Shown here one piece after another: positions 7,088 to 13,891 of a DNA stretch of 21,234 nucleotides (positions within the stretch are counted from its first letter, which is position 1; each line of letters begins with the position of its first letter). Location of the stretch: positions 1 to 21,234 of the forward strand of contig JBAXOM010000028.1 in the NCBI GenBank assembly GCA_037133215.1. Direction: 5' to 3'. Both the position numbers and the translations under genes were made by a program. Under the pieces are notes generated by a model, which worked only from the letters and a program-made list of their open reading frames with translations, had not been told where the DNA came from and searched no databases. The stretch is from F1-60-MAGs149 sp037133215 (GTDB lineage Bacteria; Actinomycetota; Thermoleophilia; Gaiellales; F1-60-MAGs149).

Positions 7088-7969
7088 GTGGCTGCGACCC
7101 AAGTGATGATCGACGTGCCGGGTTCCTCCGCGAACCTCGGCGCTGGCTATGACTGCCTCGCCATTGCGTTGCCATTCCGGCTGCGCGTGGGCGCAGAGCG
7201 CCGCCCCGGGCCACTTTCTGTCCACGTCAGCGGCGAGGGCGCGGCTTCGCTGCCGCAGGACGCCAGCAATCTCGTGGTGTCCACGCTGCTCGCCGAGCTC
7301 GACGAGCGCGGCGACGACCTCGCGATCACGATCGAAAATGAGATCCCGCTTGGTGCCGGGTGTGGCTCGTCGGCGGCTGCGATTGTCGCGGCTCTGGCTG
7401 TCGCCGATCTCCTACGCGATCGCGCTTTGAGCAATGCCAGCCTCGTCCTGCGCGCCTCCGCCATCGAAGGCCACCCAGACAACGTTGCCGCGAGCGTACT
7501 TGGCGGCATCACGATTGCTGCTGGCGACCCTGCCGTCGCCCGGCGCATCGATCCGCCCGCCGAGCTTGGCCTCGTCGTCGTCGTCGCCGACGAGCGCGTT
7601 GCCACCTCGCACGCGCGTGCCGCACTCTCGGCCGACGTCCCGCGCAGCAGCGCGGTTTGGAATATCCAGCACGCCGCGTTGCTCGTCCACGCGCTGCATG
7701 CCGGCTCGCTTGAGGACCTTTCTGTCGCGCTCACCGACCGTCTGCATCAGGATGCGCGCGAGCCACTGATGCCAACCTTCGCTGCGCTGCGCAACCGCTC
7801 CGCCGAACTCGGAGCACTCGGCGTGACGCTCTCTGGCGCCGGACCGTCTGTGCTGATCTGGTGCGCTGCCGACGCAGCCGAACAGGTAGCCGAGTTGACC
7901 CGCGCAATCGTTCCGACTGCGACCGTGCACGCCGTGCGGCCGGAGACGTCCGGGCTCGTCTCCCGCTAA
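7088..7969 (+). CDS. thrB: Homoserine kinase
   Basis: ThrB phosphorylates L-homoserine with ATP, the step before threonine synthase. The product is 293 residues from GTG 7088 and shows GHMP-kinase motifs. Motif 1 is PGSSANLGAGYD at 11-22. The ATP-binding motif 2 is IPLGAGCGSSAA at 86-97, followed by EGHPDN at 127-132 and the C-terminal motif 3 LSGAGPS at 249-255. The length is near the family norm (about 300). Start choice is uncertain: GTG 7088 fits the leaderless -10 box, whereas GTG 7103 or ATG 7106 would give an N-terminus (MIDVPGSSANLG) more like relatives. The open frame extends upstream to 6608, but that part is antisense to the cox small subunit and is rejected. No other threonine genes are adjacent. 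The stop codon abuts a palindromic repeat. Confidence 0.93.
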   Translation: MAATQVMIDVPGSSANLGAGYDCLAIALPFRLRVGAERRPGPLSVHVSGEGAASLPQDASNLVVSTLLAELDERGDDLAITIENEIPLGAGCGSSAAAIVAALAVADLLRDRALSNASLVLRASAIEGHPDNVAASVLGGITIAAGDPAVARRIDPPAELGLVVVVADERVATSHARAALSADVPRSSAVWNIQHAALLVHALHAGSLEDLSVALTDRLHQDAREPLMPTFAALRNRSAELGALGVTLSGAGPSVLIWCAADAAEQVAELTRAIVPTATVHAVRPETSGLVSR

Positions 7970-8077
7970 TGCGACTAAGGGGTCAGACCCTTTAGTCGCA
8001 TTCCAGCCCCACTCGCTCTCGGAGCAACAGCGCTAGCTGCTGGCATGCGACGAAAGGGTCTGACCCCTTAGTCGCAT
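7968..8077. repeat. Inverted pair of palindromic repeats (REPIN-like), locus A
   Basis: Two 31-nt monomers, at 7970-8000 (plus) and 8046-8076 (minus), are inverted copies of each other with a single difference; the spacer is 45 bp. Each begins TGCGAC, has the core GGGGTCAGACCC, and ends GTCGCA. Monomer 1 is itself a hairpin: AATGCGACTAA (7968-7978) pairs perfectly with TTAGTCGCATT (7992-8002), and the stem continues through a G-T wobble and three G-C pairs. It begins right at the thrB stop codon, and the second monomer ends 6 bp from the lipA stop. The pair therefore sits between convergent genes and may also end transcription. The same family recurs at 20201-20297. Confidence 0.85.
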
Positions 8078-8082
8078 TCGCC

Positions 8083-9009
8083 TCAGTACGCCACGACGCG
8101 ACTGCCGCCCTCGGCGGCAAGTCGCTGCTCTTCGGCGCGATACGACGAGCGCACGAGCGGGCCGGCGAAGACGCTGCCGAAGCCAAGCTCCATGCCGGCC
8201 TCGCGGAAGCGCCGGAAAGAATCGAGTGGGACCCAGCGTTCGAGAGGCAGGTGCTTCTCGGTCGGCTGCAGGTACTGGCCGATCGTGACGACATCGACGT
8301 CGTGAGCGCGCAGGTCGCGCAGCGTCTCGATCACCTCGTCATCGGTCTCGCCCATGCCGACGATGATGCCGCTCTTCGTCAGCAACGGACCGCGCTCAGG
8401 AAAGTTCTCGACCCACAACTCCTTGGCGCGCTGAAGGATGTGCAGCGCGCGGTCGTAGTCGCCCTTGATACGCACCTTCGGCTGGATGCGACGGACGGTC
8501 TCGATGTTGTGGTTGTAGACGTGCGGCTCGGCCTCGAGCACCGTCAACATCCCCTGGTCCTCGTCACCGAGGAAGTCGGGCACGAGGACCTCGACCTGCA
8601 ACTCTGGGTTGCGACGACGTAACGCGCGGATCGTCTGCGCCCAATGCCCCGCACCGAGATCGGGCAGGTCGTCGCGATCGACGCTGGTGATGACGAGGTG
8701 GCGCAAGCCCATCCGCTCGGCCGCCGCAGCCAGCTTGGCCGGCTCGAGGAGATCGACCTCCTCACCACGCTTGGCGCTATTGACCGCGCAGTAGCGGCAG
8801 GCCCGCGTGCAGGTGTCGCCGAGGATCTGGAACGTCGCAGTACCTCGACCCCAGCACTCCCCGATGTTCGGACAGCCGGCCTCTTCGCAAACCGTCGTCA
8901 GGCCGTTTTCGCGCACGATGCCGTTGAGTTCCTCGAAGCGCGAGCCGGGGCTGGCCGCGCGCACACGCATCCAGTCGGGACGCGTCTTGGCCTCTGCGCC
9001 CCAGGGCAC
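8083..9009 (-). CDS. lipA: Lipoyl synthase
   Basis: LipA is a radical SAM enzyme that inserts two sulfurs into protein-bound octanoyl groups. The 308-residue product starts at GTG 9009, 1 nt after the stop of the VOC gene. The auxiliary [4Fe-4S] cluster motif is C41-x4-C46-x5-C52 (CEEAGCPNIGEC). The radical-SAM motif is C67-x3-C71-x2-C74 (CTRACRYC). The C-terminal RSSYRAEE (287-294) supplies the serine ligand of the auxiliary cluster. The N-terminal TRPDWMRVR is also typical. A longer open frame to 9039 overlaps the VOC gene and adds atypical residues, so I chose GTG 9009. It is the last gene of the sucB-lipB-VOC-lipA operon and ends 6 bp from repeat locus A. Confidence 0.97.
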   Translation of the reverse strand: MPWGAEAKTRPDWMRVRAASPGSRFEELNGIVRENGLTTVCEEAGCPNIGECWGRGTATFQILGDTCTRACRYCAVNSAKRGEEVDLLEPAKLAAAAERMGLRHLVITSVDRDDLPDLGAGHWAQTIRALRRRNPELQVEVLVPDFLGDEDQGMLTVLEAEPHVYNHNIETVRRIQPKVRIKGDYDRALHILQRAKELWVENFPERGPLLTKSGIIVGMGETDDEVIETLRDLRAHDVDVVTIGQYLQPTEKHLPLERWVPLDSFRRFREAGMELGFGSVFAGPLVRSSYRAEEQRLAAEGGSRVVAY

Positions 9010-9010
9010 G

Positions 9011-9370
9011 CTAGGCCTCGCGCAGCTCGTAGAGGACACCGTCGGGGTCGGCGAGACCCGTCACGCGCTTGCCGTTCGGCAACTCGTTGACGTCGTCGAG
9101 GAACGGCGCATCGCGCTCGGTGAGGTCCGCGAAGGTGGCGTCAAAATCGTCGACCATAATCGTGATGTAGAGCCCGGCCTCGGCCAGCCACGACTTGCCG
9201 AGTTTGCGAGCCTTTGCGCCACCCTCGACGATCACGACGAACTCGTTTCGCGTGGCCGTAAAGCCCAGCTCGGTGACGTCGGAGAGCACGCAGCCGAGAC
9301 GATTCTCGTAGAAGTCGCTCGAACGCGCGAGGTCGCTGGCAAAGACGGTAAAGCGATAGCCGGTGATCAT
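9011..9370 (-). CDS. VOC (glyoxalase/bleomycin-resistance) family protein in the lipoate operon
   Basis: This 119-residue single-domain protein has the vicinal-oxygen-chelate pattern of two beta-alpha-beta-beta-beta modules. Module 1 is ITGYRFTVFASDLARSSDFYENRLGC with the following strands (about 2-50). Module 2 is LYITIMVDDFDATFADL through the terminal DPDGVLYELREA (about 67-119). The family includes metal-dependent lyases, isomerases, dioxygenases and ligand-binding resistance proteins. Metal ligands are not obvious: the usual first-strand H/Q position seems to be R6/T8-like, while E117 near the end could be a ligand. It may therefore be a binding protein. The ATG overlaps the lipB stop by ATGA, and its TAG lies 1 nt from the lipA start. 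This tight embedding suggests a role tied to lipoylation or 2-oxo-acid metabolism, but no function is known to me. Confidence 0.8.
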   Translation of the reverse strand: MITGYRFTVFASDLARSSDFYENRLGCVLSDVTELGFTATRNEFVVIVEGGAKARKLGKSWLAEAGLYITIMVDDFDATFADLTERDAPFLDDVNELPNGKRVTGLADPDGVLYELREA

Positions 9371-10047
9371 GCGGGTAGTGGCTCCCAGGTGTGGTTGAGA
9401 CGCTCGCCGAGGCGAGCCAGCAGAACCGTGGTGGCTTCGGCTCGATCGATCGCGCGACCGGCCTCGATCGACGCGGTCGTATAGCGCGACGATTGCAGGC
9501 CGCAGCCGACAAAGAGGTCGAAGGGCTCGAGATCACAATCGACGTTGAGGGCAAACCCGTGCGTCGAAATCCACGAGGCTACGTGCACGCCGATCGAGGC
9601 GATTTTGCGATCTTCGACCCAGACACCCGTGTGTTCTTCGCCTTCACGTGCCTCGGCCTCGATGCCGAGATCGCCGAGCGCGTCGATCATCGCGCCCTCG
9701 AGAATCTCAACGTAGCGACGCAAATCGCGACCCATCGGTGCGAGGTCGAGCACGGGATAGCCGACCAGTTGGCCGGGGCCGTGGTACGTCGCCTTGCCGC
9801 CTCGCGCAACCTCGACGATCGGGATGCCTCGCTGCTCCAGCATTGCCGGATGCGGGATCTCCTCGGCCACGTCGGTACGCGTGCCGAGCGTGACGACAGG
9901 CTCGTGCTCGAGCAGCATCAGCGTGTCGGGAACGGCCTGCTGCGAGCGTGCGCCCGCGAGGTTCTCCATCACCGCGAGCGCCTCTGCGTAGGGCGTCAGA
10001 CCGGGCAGGTCGATCAGATAAGCCGCACTGGCCACCGGCGTGCTCAC
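9367..10047 (-). CDS. lipB: Lipoyl(octanoyl) transferase
   Basis: LipB moves an octanoyl group from ACP to the lipoyl-domain lysine of E2 and GcvH proteins, giving the substrate of LipA. The 226-residue protein has RGGKATYHGPGQLVGYP at 82-98. The catalytic pair is K148 (DRKIASIGVH) and C182 (FVGCGLQ), where relatives often have PCG. HGFALNV at 163-169 is also characteristic. The GTG start overlaps the sucB stop by 4 nt (GTGA), and its own stop overlaps the VOC start by 4 nt (ATGA), so translation of the chain is probably coupled. Cotranscription with sucB couples E2 synthesis to its modification. Confidence 0.96.
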   Translation of the reverse strand: MSTPVASAAYLIDLPGLTPYAEALAVMENLAGARSQQAVPDTLMLLEHEPVVTLGTRTDVAEEIPHPAMLEQRGIPIVEVARGGKATYHGPGQLVGYPVLDLAPMGRDLRRYVEILEGAMIDALGDLGIEAEAREGEEHTGVWVEDRKIASIGVHVASWISTHGFALNVDCDLEPFDLFVGCGLQSSRYTTASIEAGRAIDRAEATTVLLARLGERLNHTWEPLPA

Positions 10048-11483
10048 GCCCCGTACGCCTCCTCGTCCCAGGTCTGCAGGTTCGTGCGGATCTGAGCCAT
10101 GAACTGCGACGCGTACGCACCATCAACCAGTCGATGGTCGTAGCTGATCGAGAGGTACATCATCGGACGAATCGCGATCGCCTCGGAACCGTCGGGGCCC
10201 TCGACCACCATCGGGCGCCGGACGATCGCGCCGGTATCGAGGATGCCGACCTGGCCAACCGGCAGGATCGGTGTGCCGTAGAGCGAGCCAAAGACGCCCG
10301 GGTTGGTGATCGTAAACGTGCCACCCGTGAGGTCATCGATCGTCAGCTTCTTGGAGCGACCACGCACCGCGAGGTCGGCAACGGCCTGGGCCAAGCCAAG
10401 CAGGTTGAGCGTCTCGGCGTTCTTGATCGCCGGCACCATCAGGCCCTTGCCGTCATCGACCGAGACAGCCATGCCGAGGTTGACGTAGCGCTTGATGACC
10501 GCCTCGTTTTCGCGAATCTCCGCGTTCATCCACGGCCAGGCAGCCATTGCGTCGACCGTCGCACGCATGATGAAGGGCAGGAACGAGAGGCTGACGCCAT
10601 AGTCGTTCTTGAACTTGGGCTTGAGGCGATTGCGGATGTCCGTGACGCGACCGAGGTCGACCTCCCAGACCTGCGTGACGTGCGCAGCAGTCTCGATCGA
10701 CTCGCGCATGTGCTTCGCCGTCACCTGGCGCACCCGCGAGAAGGTGTAGATCTCCTCGCCATTGCCGGCGGGAGCCGCAGCGACAGCAGCGGCCGGTGCG
10801 ACAGGTGTTGGTGCAGCTACCGGCGGCGCGGCGACCGGGGGAGCCGCTGCTGGCGGAGCCGCAACCGGTGCAGACGGAGCAACCGCCGTTGGCTCGGCCA
10901 TCGGCGCGGCGTACCCACCACCGCTGGCGCGTGCGGCCAGAAAATTCTCGACGTCCTTCTTCGTCACGCGTCCACCACGACCCGTGCCAGCAACCTGAGC
11001 GATGTCGAGCTGATGCTCGGCGACCATGCGGGCGACGACCGGCGACACGAAGGCGCGGTCCTCGCCACTCGTCGGCAGCTGCGTGACAGGCACGGGAGCA
11101 GCAACGACAGGAGGAGCCTCAACTGCGGCAGCCGCAACTGGTGGTGCAGCAGCGACCGGAGCAGCCTCAACGGGCGCAGCGACCTCGGCTGGTGGTGCCG
11201 CAACCGGGGCGGACGCAGACGGTGTGGCGGACAGATCCGTCGACAGCACAGCGATGCGCGTTCCCACGTCGACCGTCACGCCCTCGGCAACCAGCAGCTC
11301 CATCACCACGCCAGCGGTGGGCGATGGCACCTCGGTATCGACCTTGTCAGTCGAGATCTCAACGATTGTCTCGTCGGCCTGAACGGTGTCGCCGACCTGC
11401 TTAAGCCAGCGGCTAATCGTGCCTTCAGTCACACTCGACCCCATTTGGGGCATTACCACGTCCACACTGCTCGCGACTGCCAT
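10044..11483 (-). CDS. sucB: 2-oxo acid dehydrogenase E2 component (dihydrolipoyl succinyl/acyltransferase)
   Basis: This is the 479-residue lipoylated E2 core of a 2-oxo acid dehydrogenase complex. A single lipoyl domain (residues 5-82) carries K47 in STDKVDTE, the lysine modified by LipB and LipA. A Pro/Ala-rich flexible linker (about 90-135) leads to an E3-binding domain (145-182, VSPVVARMVAEHQLDIAQVAGTG). A second Pro/Ala linker (about 190-240) leads to the catalytic domain (about 245-479) with SYDHRLVDGA, active-site H450 and D454. Annotation as SucB (2-oxoglutarate complex) is favoured by similarity to actinobacterial SucB, but a pyruvate or branched-chain E2 is possible because the E1 genes are not here. 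The linker length polymorphism is normal for E2. ATG 11483 has GGGAGG 7 nt upstream. It is the first gene of the lipoylation operon. Confidence 0.9.
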   Translation of the reverse strand: MAVASSVDVVMPQMGSSVTEGTISRWLKQVGDTVQADETIVEISTDKVDTEVPSPTAGVVMELLVAEGVTVDVGTRIAVLSTDLSATPSASAPVAAPPAEVAAPVEAAPVAAAPPVAAAAVEAPPVVAAPVPVTQLPTSGEDRAFVSPVVARMVAEHQLDIAQVAGTGRGGRVTKKDVENFLAARASGGGYAAPMAEPTAVAPSAPVAAPPAAAPPVAAPPVAAPTPVAPAAAVAAAPAGNGEEIYTFSRVRQVTAKHMRESIETAAHVTQVWEVDLGRVTDIRNRLKPKFKNDYGVSLSFLPFIMRATVDAMAAWPWMNAEIRENEAVIKRYVNLGMAVSVDDGKGLMVPAIKNAETLNLLGLAQAVADLAVRGRSKKLTIDDLTGGTFTITNPGVFGSLYGTPILPVGQVGILDTGAIVRRPMVVEGPDGSEAIAIRPMMYLSISYDHRLVDGAYASQFMAQIRTNLQTWDEEAYGA

Positions 11484-11529
11484 CGCAGGACCTCCCTGAG
11501 GGTCATTGCGTCTATTAGGTCGAACCCTA
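11484..11529 (-). promoter_or_regulatory. Predicted promoter and RBS of the sucB-lipB-VOC-lipA operon
   Basis: On the minus strand TAGGGT (11529-11524) is a candidate -10 box. A start near 11517 gives a leader of about 34 nt that ends with GGGAGG before the sucB ATG. The box lies in the short divergent region shared with the ABC transporter genes. Confidence 0.4.
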
Positions 11530-11577
11530 GCGCGGACGGCTGACCCGTGGTGCCCCGCGCGGATGCATGATGTGTCG

Positions 11578-12471
11578 GTGGAACCGGTTATCAGCCTTCA
11601 GGGGATCACAAAACGCTTTGGTGACCACGCCGCGCTCGGCGGCGTCGACCTCGAGGTAGGGCCAGGCGAGATCCGTGGTTTTCTCGGTCCAAACGGTGCT
11701 GGCAAGACGACGGCGATGCGCATCATCGTTGGCCTTTTGCGCGCCGACGAGGGTACGGCGACGGTATTGGGTGGCGATCCGTGGCACGACCACGCGGTGC
11801 GCGCCGAACTTGGCTACCTGCCTTCCGATCCCGGCCTCTACGGACGCATGCGTGGCAACGAGCTGCTTGATCACTTCTCGGCGCTGTCTGGACGCGAGCC
11901 CGTCTTGCGTGCTGCTGCTGTCGAGCTCCTGCGTTTTTCGGCCGCCGACCTCGACCGTCCGGTGCGCACGTACTCGAAGGGCATGCGCCAGAAGCTCGGC
12001 GTCCTGCAGGCTGTCCAGCACGATCCCCTGCTGTTGATCCTCGACGAACCCGGTGAGGGTCTCGATCCGCTCGTGCTGAGTGGCCTCGTCGAGCTGTTGC
12101 GCGACCGCCGCGACGCCGGGCGCGCGATCCTCTTCTCAAGCCACGTGCTCGCCGAAGTCTCTGCCCTCTGCGATCGCGTGACGATGATTCGTGATGGCGC
12201 GATCGTGGGTGAGGGCACGATTGCCGAGCTCTCCAAGCAGCGTGCACGCACCGTGGTCCTCGAGCTCGTCGACCCCGCGACCACCGTCGAGCTGCCTGGC
12301 TGCGAACTGACCGACCGCACGGGCACGCGCGTGACGCTAAAGCACCACGGCGAGGTCGGACCGCTCCTGCAGGCACTCAGCCTGCTCGACCTGCACGACG
12401 TGCGCATCGAAGAGGTCTCGCTCGACGAGGTCTTTATGGAGTACTACCGCGACCACGAGACGACGGCATGA
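11578..12471 (+). CDS. ABC transporter ATP-binding protein (ABC-2 type exporter)
   Basis: This 297-residue ATPase powers the permease encoded next to it. Numbered from GTG 11578, it has Walker A GPNGAGKTT (37-45), a Q-loop replaced by LGYLPSDPGLYGRM (78-91), ABC signature YSKGMRQK (132-139), Walker B LLLILDEP (151-158) followed by GEGLDP, and H-loop SSHVLAEV with H189. The extra C-terminal region (about 220-297) is typical of drug or lipid exporters of the CcmA/DrrA group. Start is ambiguous: ATG 11563 adds MHDVS and lacks an RBS, while GTG 11578 lies 6 nt after a CATGAT box, as in the leaderless pattern here. It overlaps the permease by 4 nt (ATGA). The substrate cannot be inferred. It is divergent from sucB. 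Confidence 0.9.
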   Translation: MEPVISLQGITKRFGDHAALGGVDLEVGPGEIRGFLGPNGAGKTTAMRIIVGLLRADEGTATVLGGDPWHDHAVRAELGYLPSDPGLYGRMRGNELLDHFSALSGREPVLRAAAVELLRFSAADLDRPVRTYSKGMRQKLGVLQAVQHDPLLLILDEPGEGLDPLVLSGLVELLRDRRDAGRAILFSSHVLAEVSALCDRVTMIRDGAIVGEGTIAELSKQRARTVVLELVDPATTVELPGCELTDRTGTRVTLKHHGEVGPLLQALSLLDLHDVRIEEVSLDEVFMEYYRDHETTA

Positions 12472-13265
12472 ACCGCGCTCTGATCGTCCGCCTGATCCGC
12501 GAACAGCGTGTGCGACTGCCGCTTGAGGTCGTGTTGATCGGGCTGTGGGGATTCTTGCTCGTCGCGGTCTTTGCCACGAGCGAGGTGTTCACAAAACAGC
12601 TGCAGGCGCAGGCCGACCAATTCGGTGGCCTGCTCGATCTCGTTGGCCTTGACCCACTTGCCCAGTGGGCTTCGATCGGATTTCAGCATCCGATCTTCCT
12701 GCTTGGTGGTGGCCTCTTCGCCGTTGGTCTGAGCATCCGTGCGATCGCCGGCGAGCTCGAAGCTGGCTCGCTCGCGCTGGCACTTTCGCGCCCGCTCGCC
12801 CGCCGCACATGGTTTCTGTCGCACCTCGTCGTGCTGATCGTTGGCTGCGTGATCATCGGCGAGGCCTACGCACTCGGCTGTCTCCTCGCGGTCGCTTTGA
12901 CCGACCCGATGGGCCACCTTGAGTCGACCTCGATGCTGCTTGCCGGTCTGCAGTCGGCGCTGCTCTTGCTGGCACTTGGCGGCATTGGCTTCGTCATCAG
13001 CGCGTTCTCTTCCGAGCGAGGCCGCGCACTGTCGTGGTCGGTCGGCGTGATCGTCGTGCTCTATGCCGGCAATTTCTTGCTGCCACTCTGGGGTCCGACG
13101 AAGGCAGCCGCCGAGCTATCGCCCTTCGCGTGGTTCAACCCGGCCCCACTGTTGCAGCGCGGCACGGTGGCGTGGGGAGATGTCTTGGTGCTGCTGCTCT
13201 ATGCAGCAATTCCGCTTATCGTGGCTGCTTGGCAGTTCGCACGGCGGGACCTCGCTGGGGGCTGA
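12468..13265 (+). CDS. ABC-2 type transporter permease
   Basis: This 265-residue integral membrane partner of the preceding ATPase has six predicted transmembrane segments at about 18-38, 72-92, 114-140, 155-178, 185-207 and 235-258. The motif ELEAGSLALALSRPLARRTWFLS (about 94-116) before the third segment is typical of ABC-2 permeases and contacts the ATPase. ATG 12468 overlaps the ATPase stop as ATGA. The ends of this gene and the minus-strand small membrane protein overlap antisense by 50 bp. Export of a hydrophobic compound is likely for the family, but the sequence gives no substrate. Confidence 0.88.
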   Translation: MNRALIVRLIREQRVRLPLEVVLIGLWGFLLVAVFATSEVFTKQLQAQADQFGGLLDLVGLDPLAQWASIGFQHPIFLLGGGLFAVGLSIRAIAGELEAGSLALALSRPLARRTWFLSHLVVLIVGCVIIGEAYALGCLLAVALTDPMGHLESTSMLLAGLQSALLLLALGGIGFVISAFSSERGRALSWSVGVIVVLYAGNFLLPLWGPTKAAAELSPFAWFNPAPLLQRGTVAWGDVLVLLLYAAIPLIVAAWQFARRDLAGG

Positions 13266-13479
13266 GTTCCGGCATGCGCTCGGGTCCGCGGCGATAGCGC
13301 GGACGGCCCGGGCCAGGTCGCCGTGGACGTGGGTGGAGGCGGCTGCCGCCACCACCGTCATCGGACTCTTCGATGTCGTCGGCGTCCTTGCCCATCATCA
13401 GCCAGGCGACGAAACCAAACACGCCCAAGCCGAGCACTAAGTGCACCGAGCCGAACACGACGAAGATCCACGTTTCCAC
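13216..13479 (-). CDS. Small single-span membrane protein with basic Pro/Arg tail, hypothetical
   Basis: This 87-residue product starts at GTG 13479. Residues 4-28 (WIFVVFGSVHLVLGLGVFGFVAWLM) form one transmembrane helix. They are followed by an acidic patch KDADDIEESDD (31-41), GGGG, and a very basic Pro/Arg-rich tail (RLHPRPRRPGPGRPRYRRGPERM) likely to be cytosolic. I do not recognise a family. Support comes from the TAGGCT box 7 nt before the start, the well-formed N-terminal helix and the gap it fills between genes. The open frame extends upstream to 13926, but that part is antisense to the zinc-ribbon gene. Another GTG at 13497 would put the -10 box inside the gene. The last 50 bp overlap the end of the ABC permease on the other strand. 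Confidence 0.6.
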   Translation of the reverse strand: METWIFVVFGSVHLVLGLGVFGFVAWLMMGKDADDIEESDDGGGGSRLHPRPRRPGPGRPRYRRGPERMPELSPQRGPAVRTAKQPR

Positions 13480-13492
13480 AGTGTGTAGCCTA
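13480..13492 (-). promoter_or_regulatory. Predicted -10 box of a leaderless transcript (small membrane protein)
   Basis: On the minus strand TAGGCT (13492-13487) is followed by 7 nt and GTG 13479. The hexamer is identical to that of thrB and there is no Shine-Dalgarno. Confidence 0.45.
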
Positions 13493-13575
13493 GTCACATC
13501 TGACGACGCGCGTGTGCCACCCCTTCCGGTCGCTGCGTTGACGGGGGACCCGGGCCCGTCGTGGCCATTCCCGCG

Positions 13576-13587
13576 TACGCTGTCTTT
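13576..13587 (+). promoter_or_regulatory. Predicted -10 box of a leaderless transcript (zinc-ribbon protein)
   Basis: TACGCT (13576-13581) is followed by 6 nt (GTCTTT) and ATG 13588. There is no Shine-Dalgarno and no matching -35 at 16-18 nt. Confidence 0.45.
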
Positions 13588-13881
13588 ATGGATAAGGACG
13601 ACAAACGCCGCGTCCTCGGCGACGCGATCATCCTCTGCGGTCGCTGTGGCTTTGCACGACGCTACATGGAACTTGAGGGACCACCCGATCTCGCCGCCTG
13701 CCCCGACTGCGGCAGCGAGATGATCAAGGAGTGCCCCGCCTGCCAGGCGCCGCTGCGCTCGATCATGCAGGTCGATTGTCGCGTCTGCGGTGAGAACCTC
13801 CGTCCGCCCGAAGCCTTCGGCGTACCGATCCGACGCAAGGCCGAGCCGTACGATAAGGGTCCGGTCCAGCTGCCCGAGTAG
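13588..13881 (+). CDS. Zinc-ribbon protein with four CxxC motifs (DUF2321-like), function unknown
   Basis: This 97-residue protein has eight cysteines in four CxxC knuckles: C17/C20, C38/C41, C49/C52 and C64/C67. Pairing them in order would give two treble-clef or rubredoxin-type zinc sites. The spacing and the ACPDCGSEMIKECPACQAPLRS region recall the DUF2321 zinc-ribbon family, which I name from memory. The C-terminal tail (70-97) is charged and probably unstructured. There is no membrane segment or signal peptide, so it is likely a cytosolic nucleic-acid- or protein-binding factor. The ATG at 13588 fits the leaderless box upstream. It converges on the reductase gene with 10 bp between them. 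Confidence 0.8.
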   Translation: MDKDDKRRVLGDAIILCGRCGFARRYMELEGPPDLAACPDCGSEMIKECPACQAPLRSIMQVDCRVCGENLRPPEAFGVPIRRKAEPYDKGPVQLPE

Positions 13882-13891
13882 GGCCCGATCG

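Noticed and set aside
7968..8077. CRISPR-like array at the repeat loci
   Set aside because: There are only two monomers per locus, in inverted orientation, with no cas genes.
9010..9039. Earlier in-frame start for lipA
   Set aside because: It overlaps the end of the VOC gene and adds SSTSCARPS-like residues not seen in LipA; GTG 9009 directly follows the VOC stop.
9948..11543. A 531-codon plus-strand open frame opposite sucB
   Set aside because: It is a shadow of sucB. The low-complexity stretches mirror the Pro/Ala linkers.
13538..13543. TTGACG as the -35 box of the zinc-ribbon gene
   Set aside because: It lies 32 bp from the TACGCT box, too far for a -35/-10 pair.
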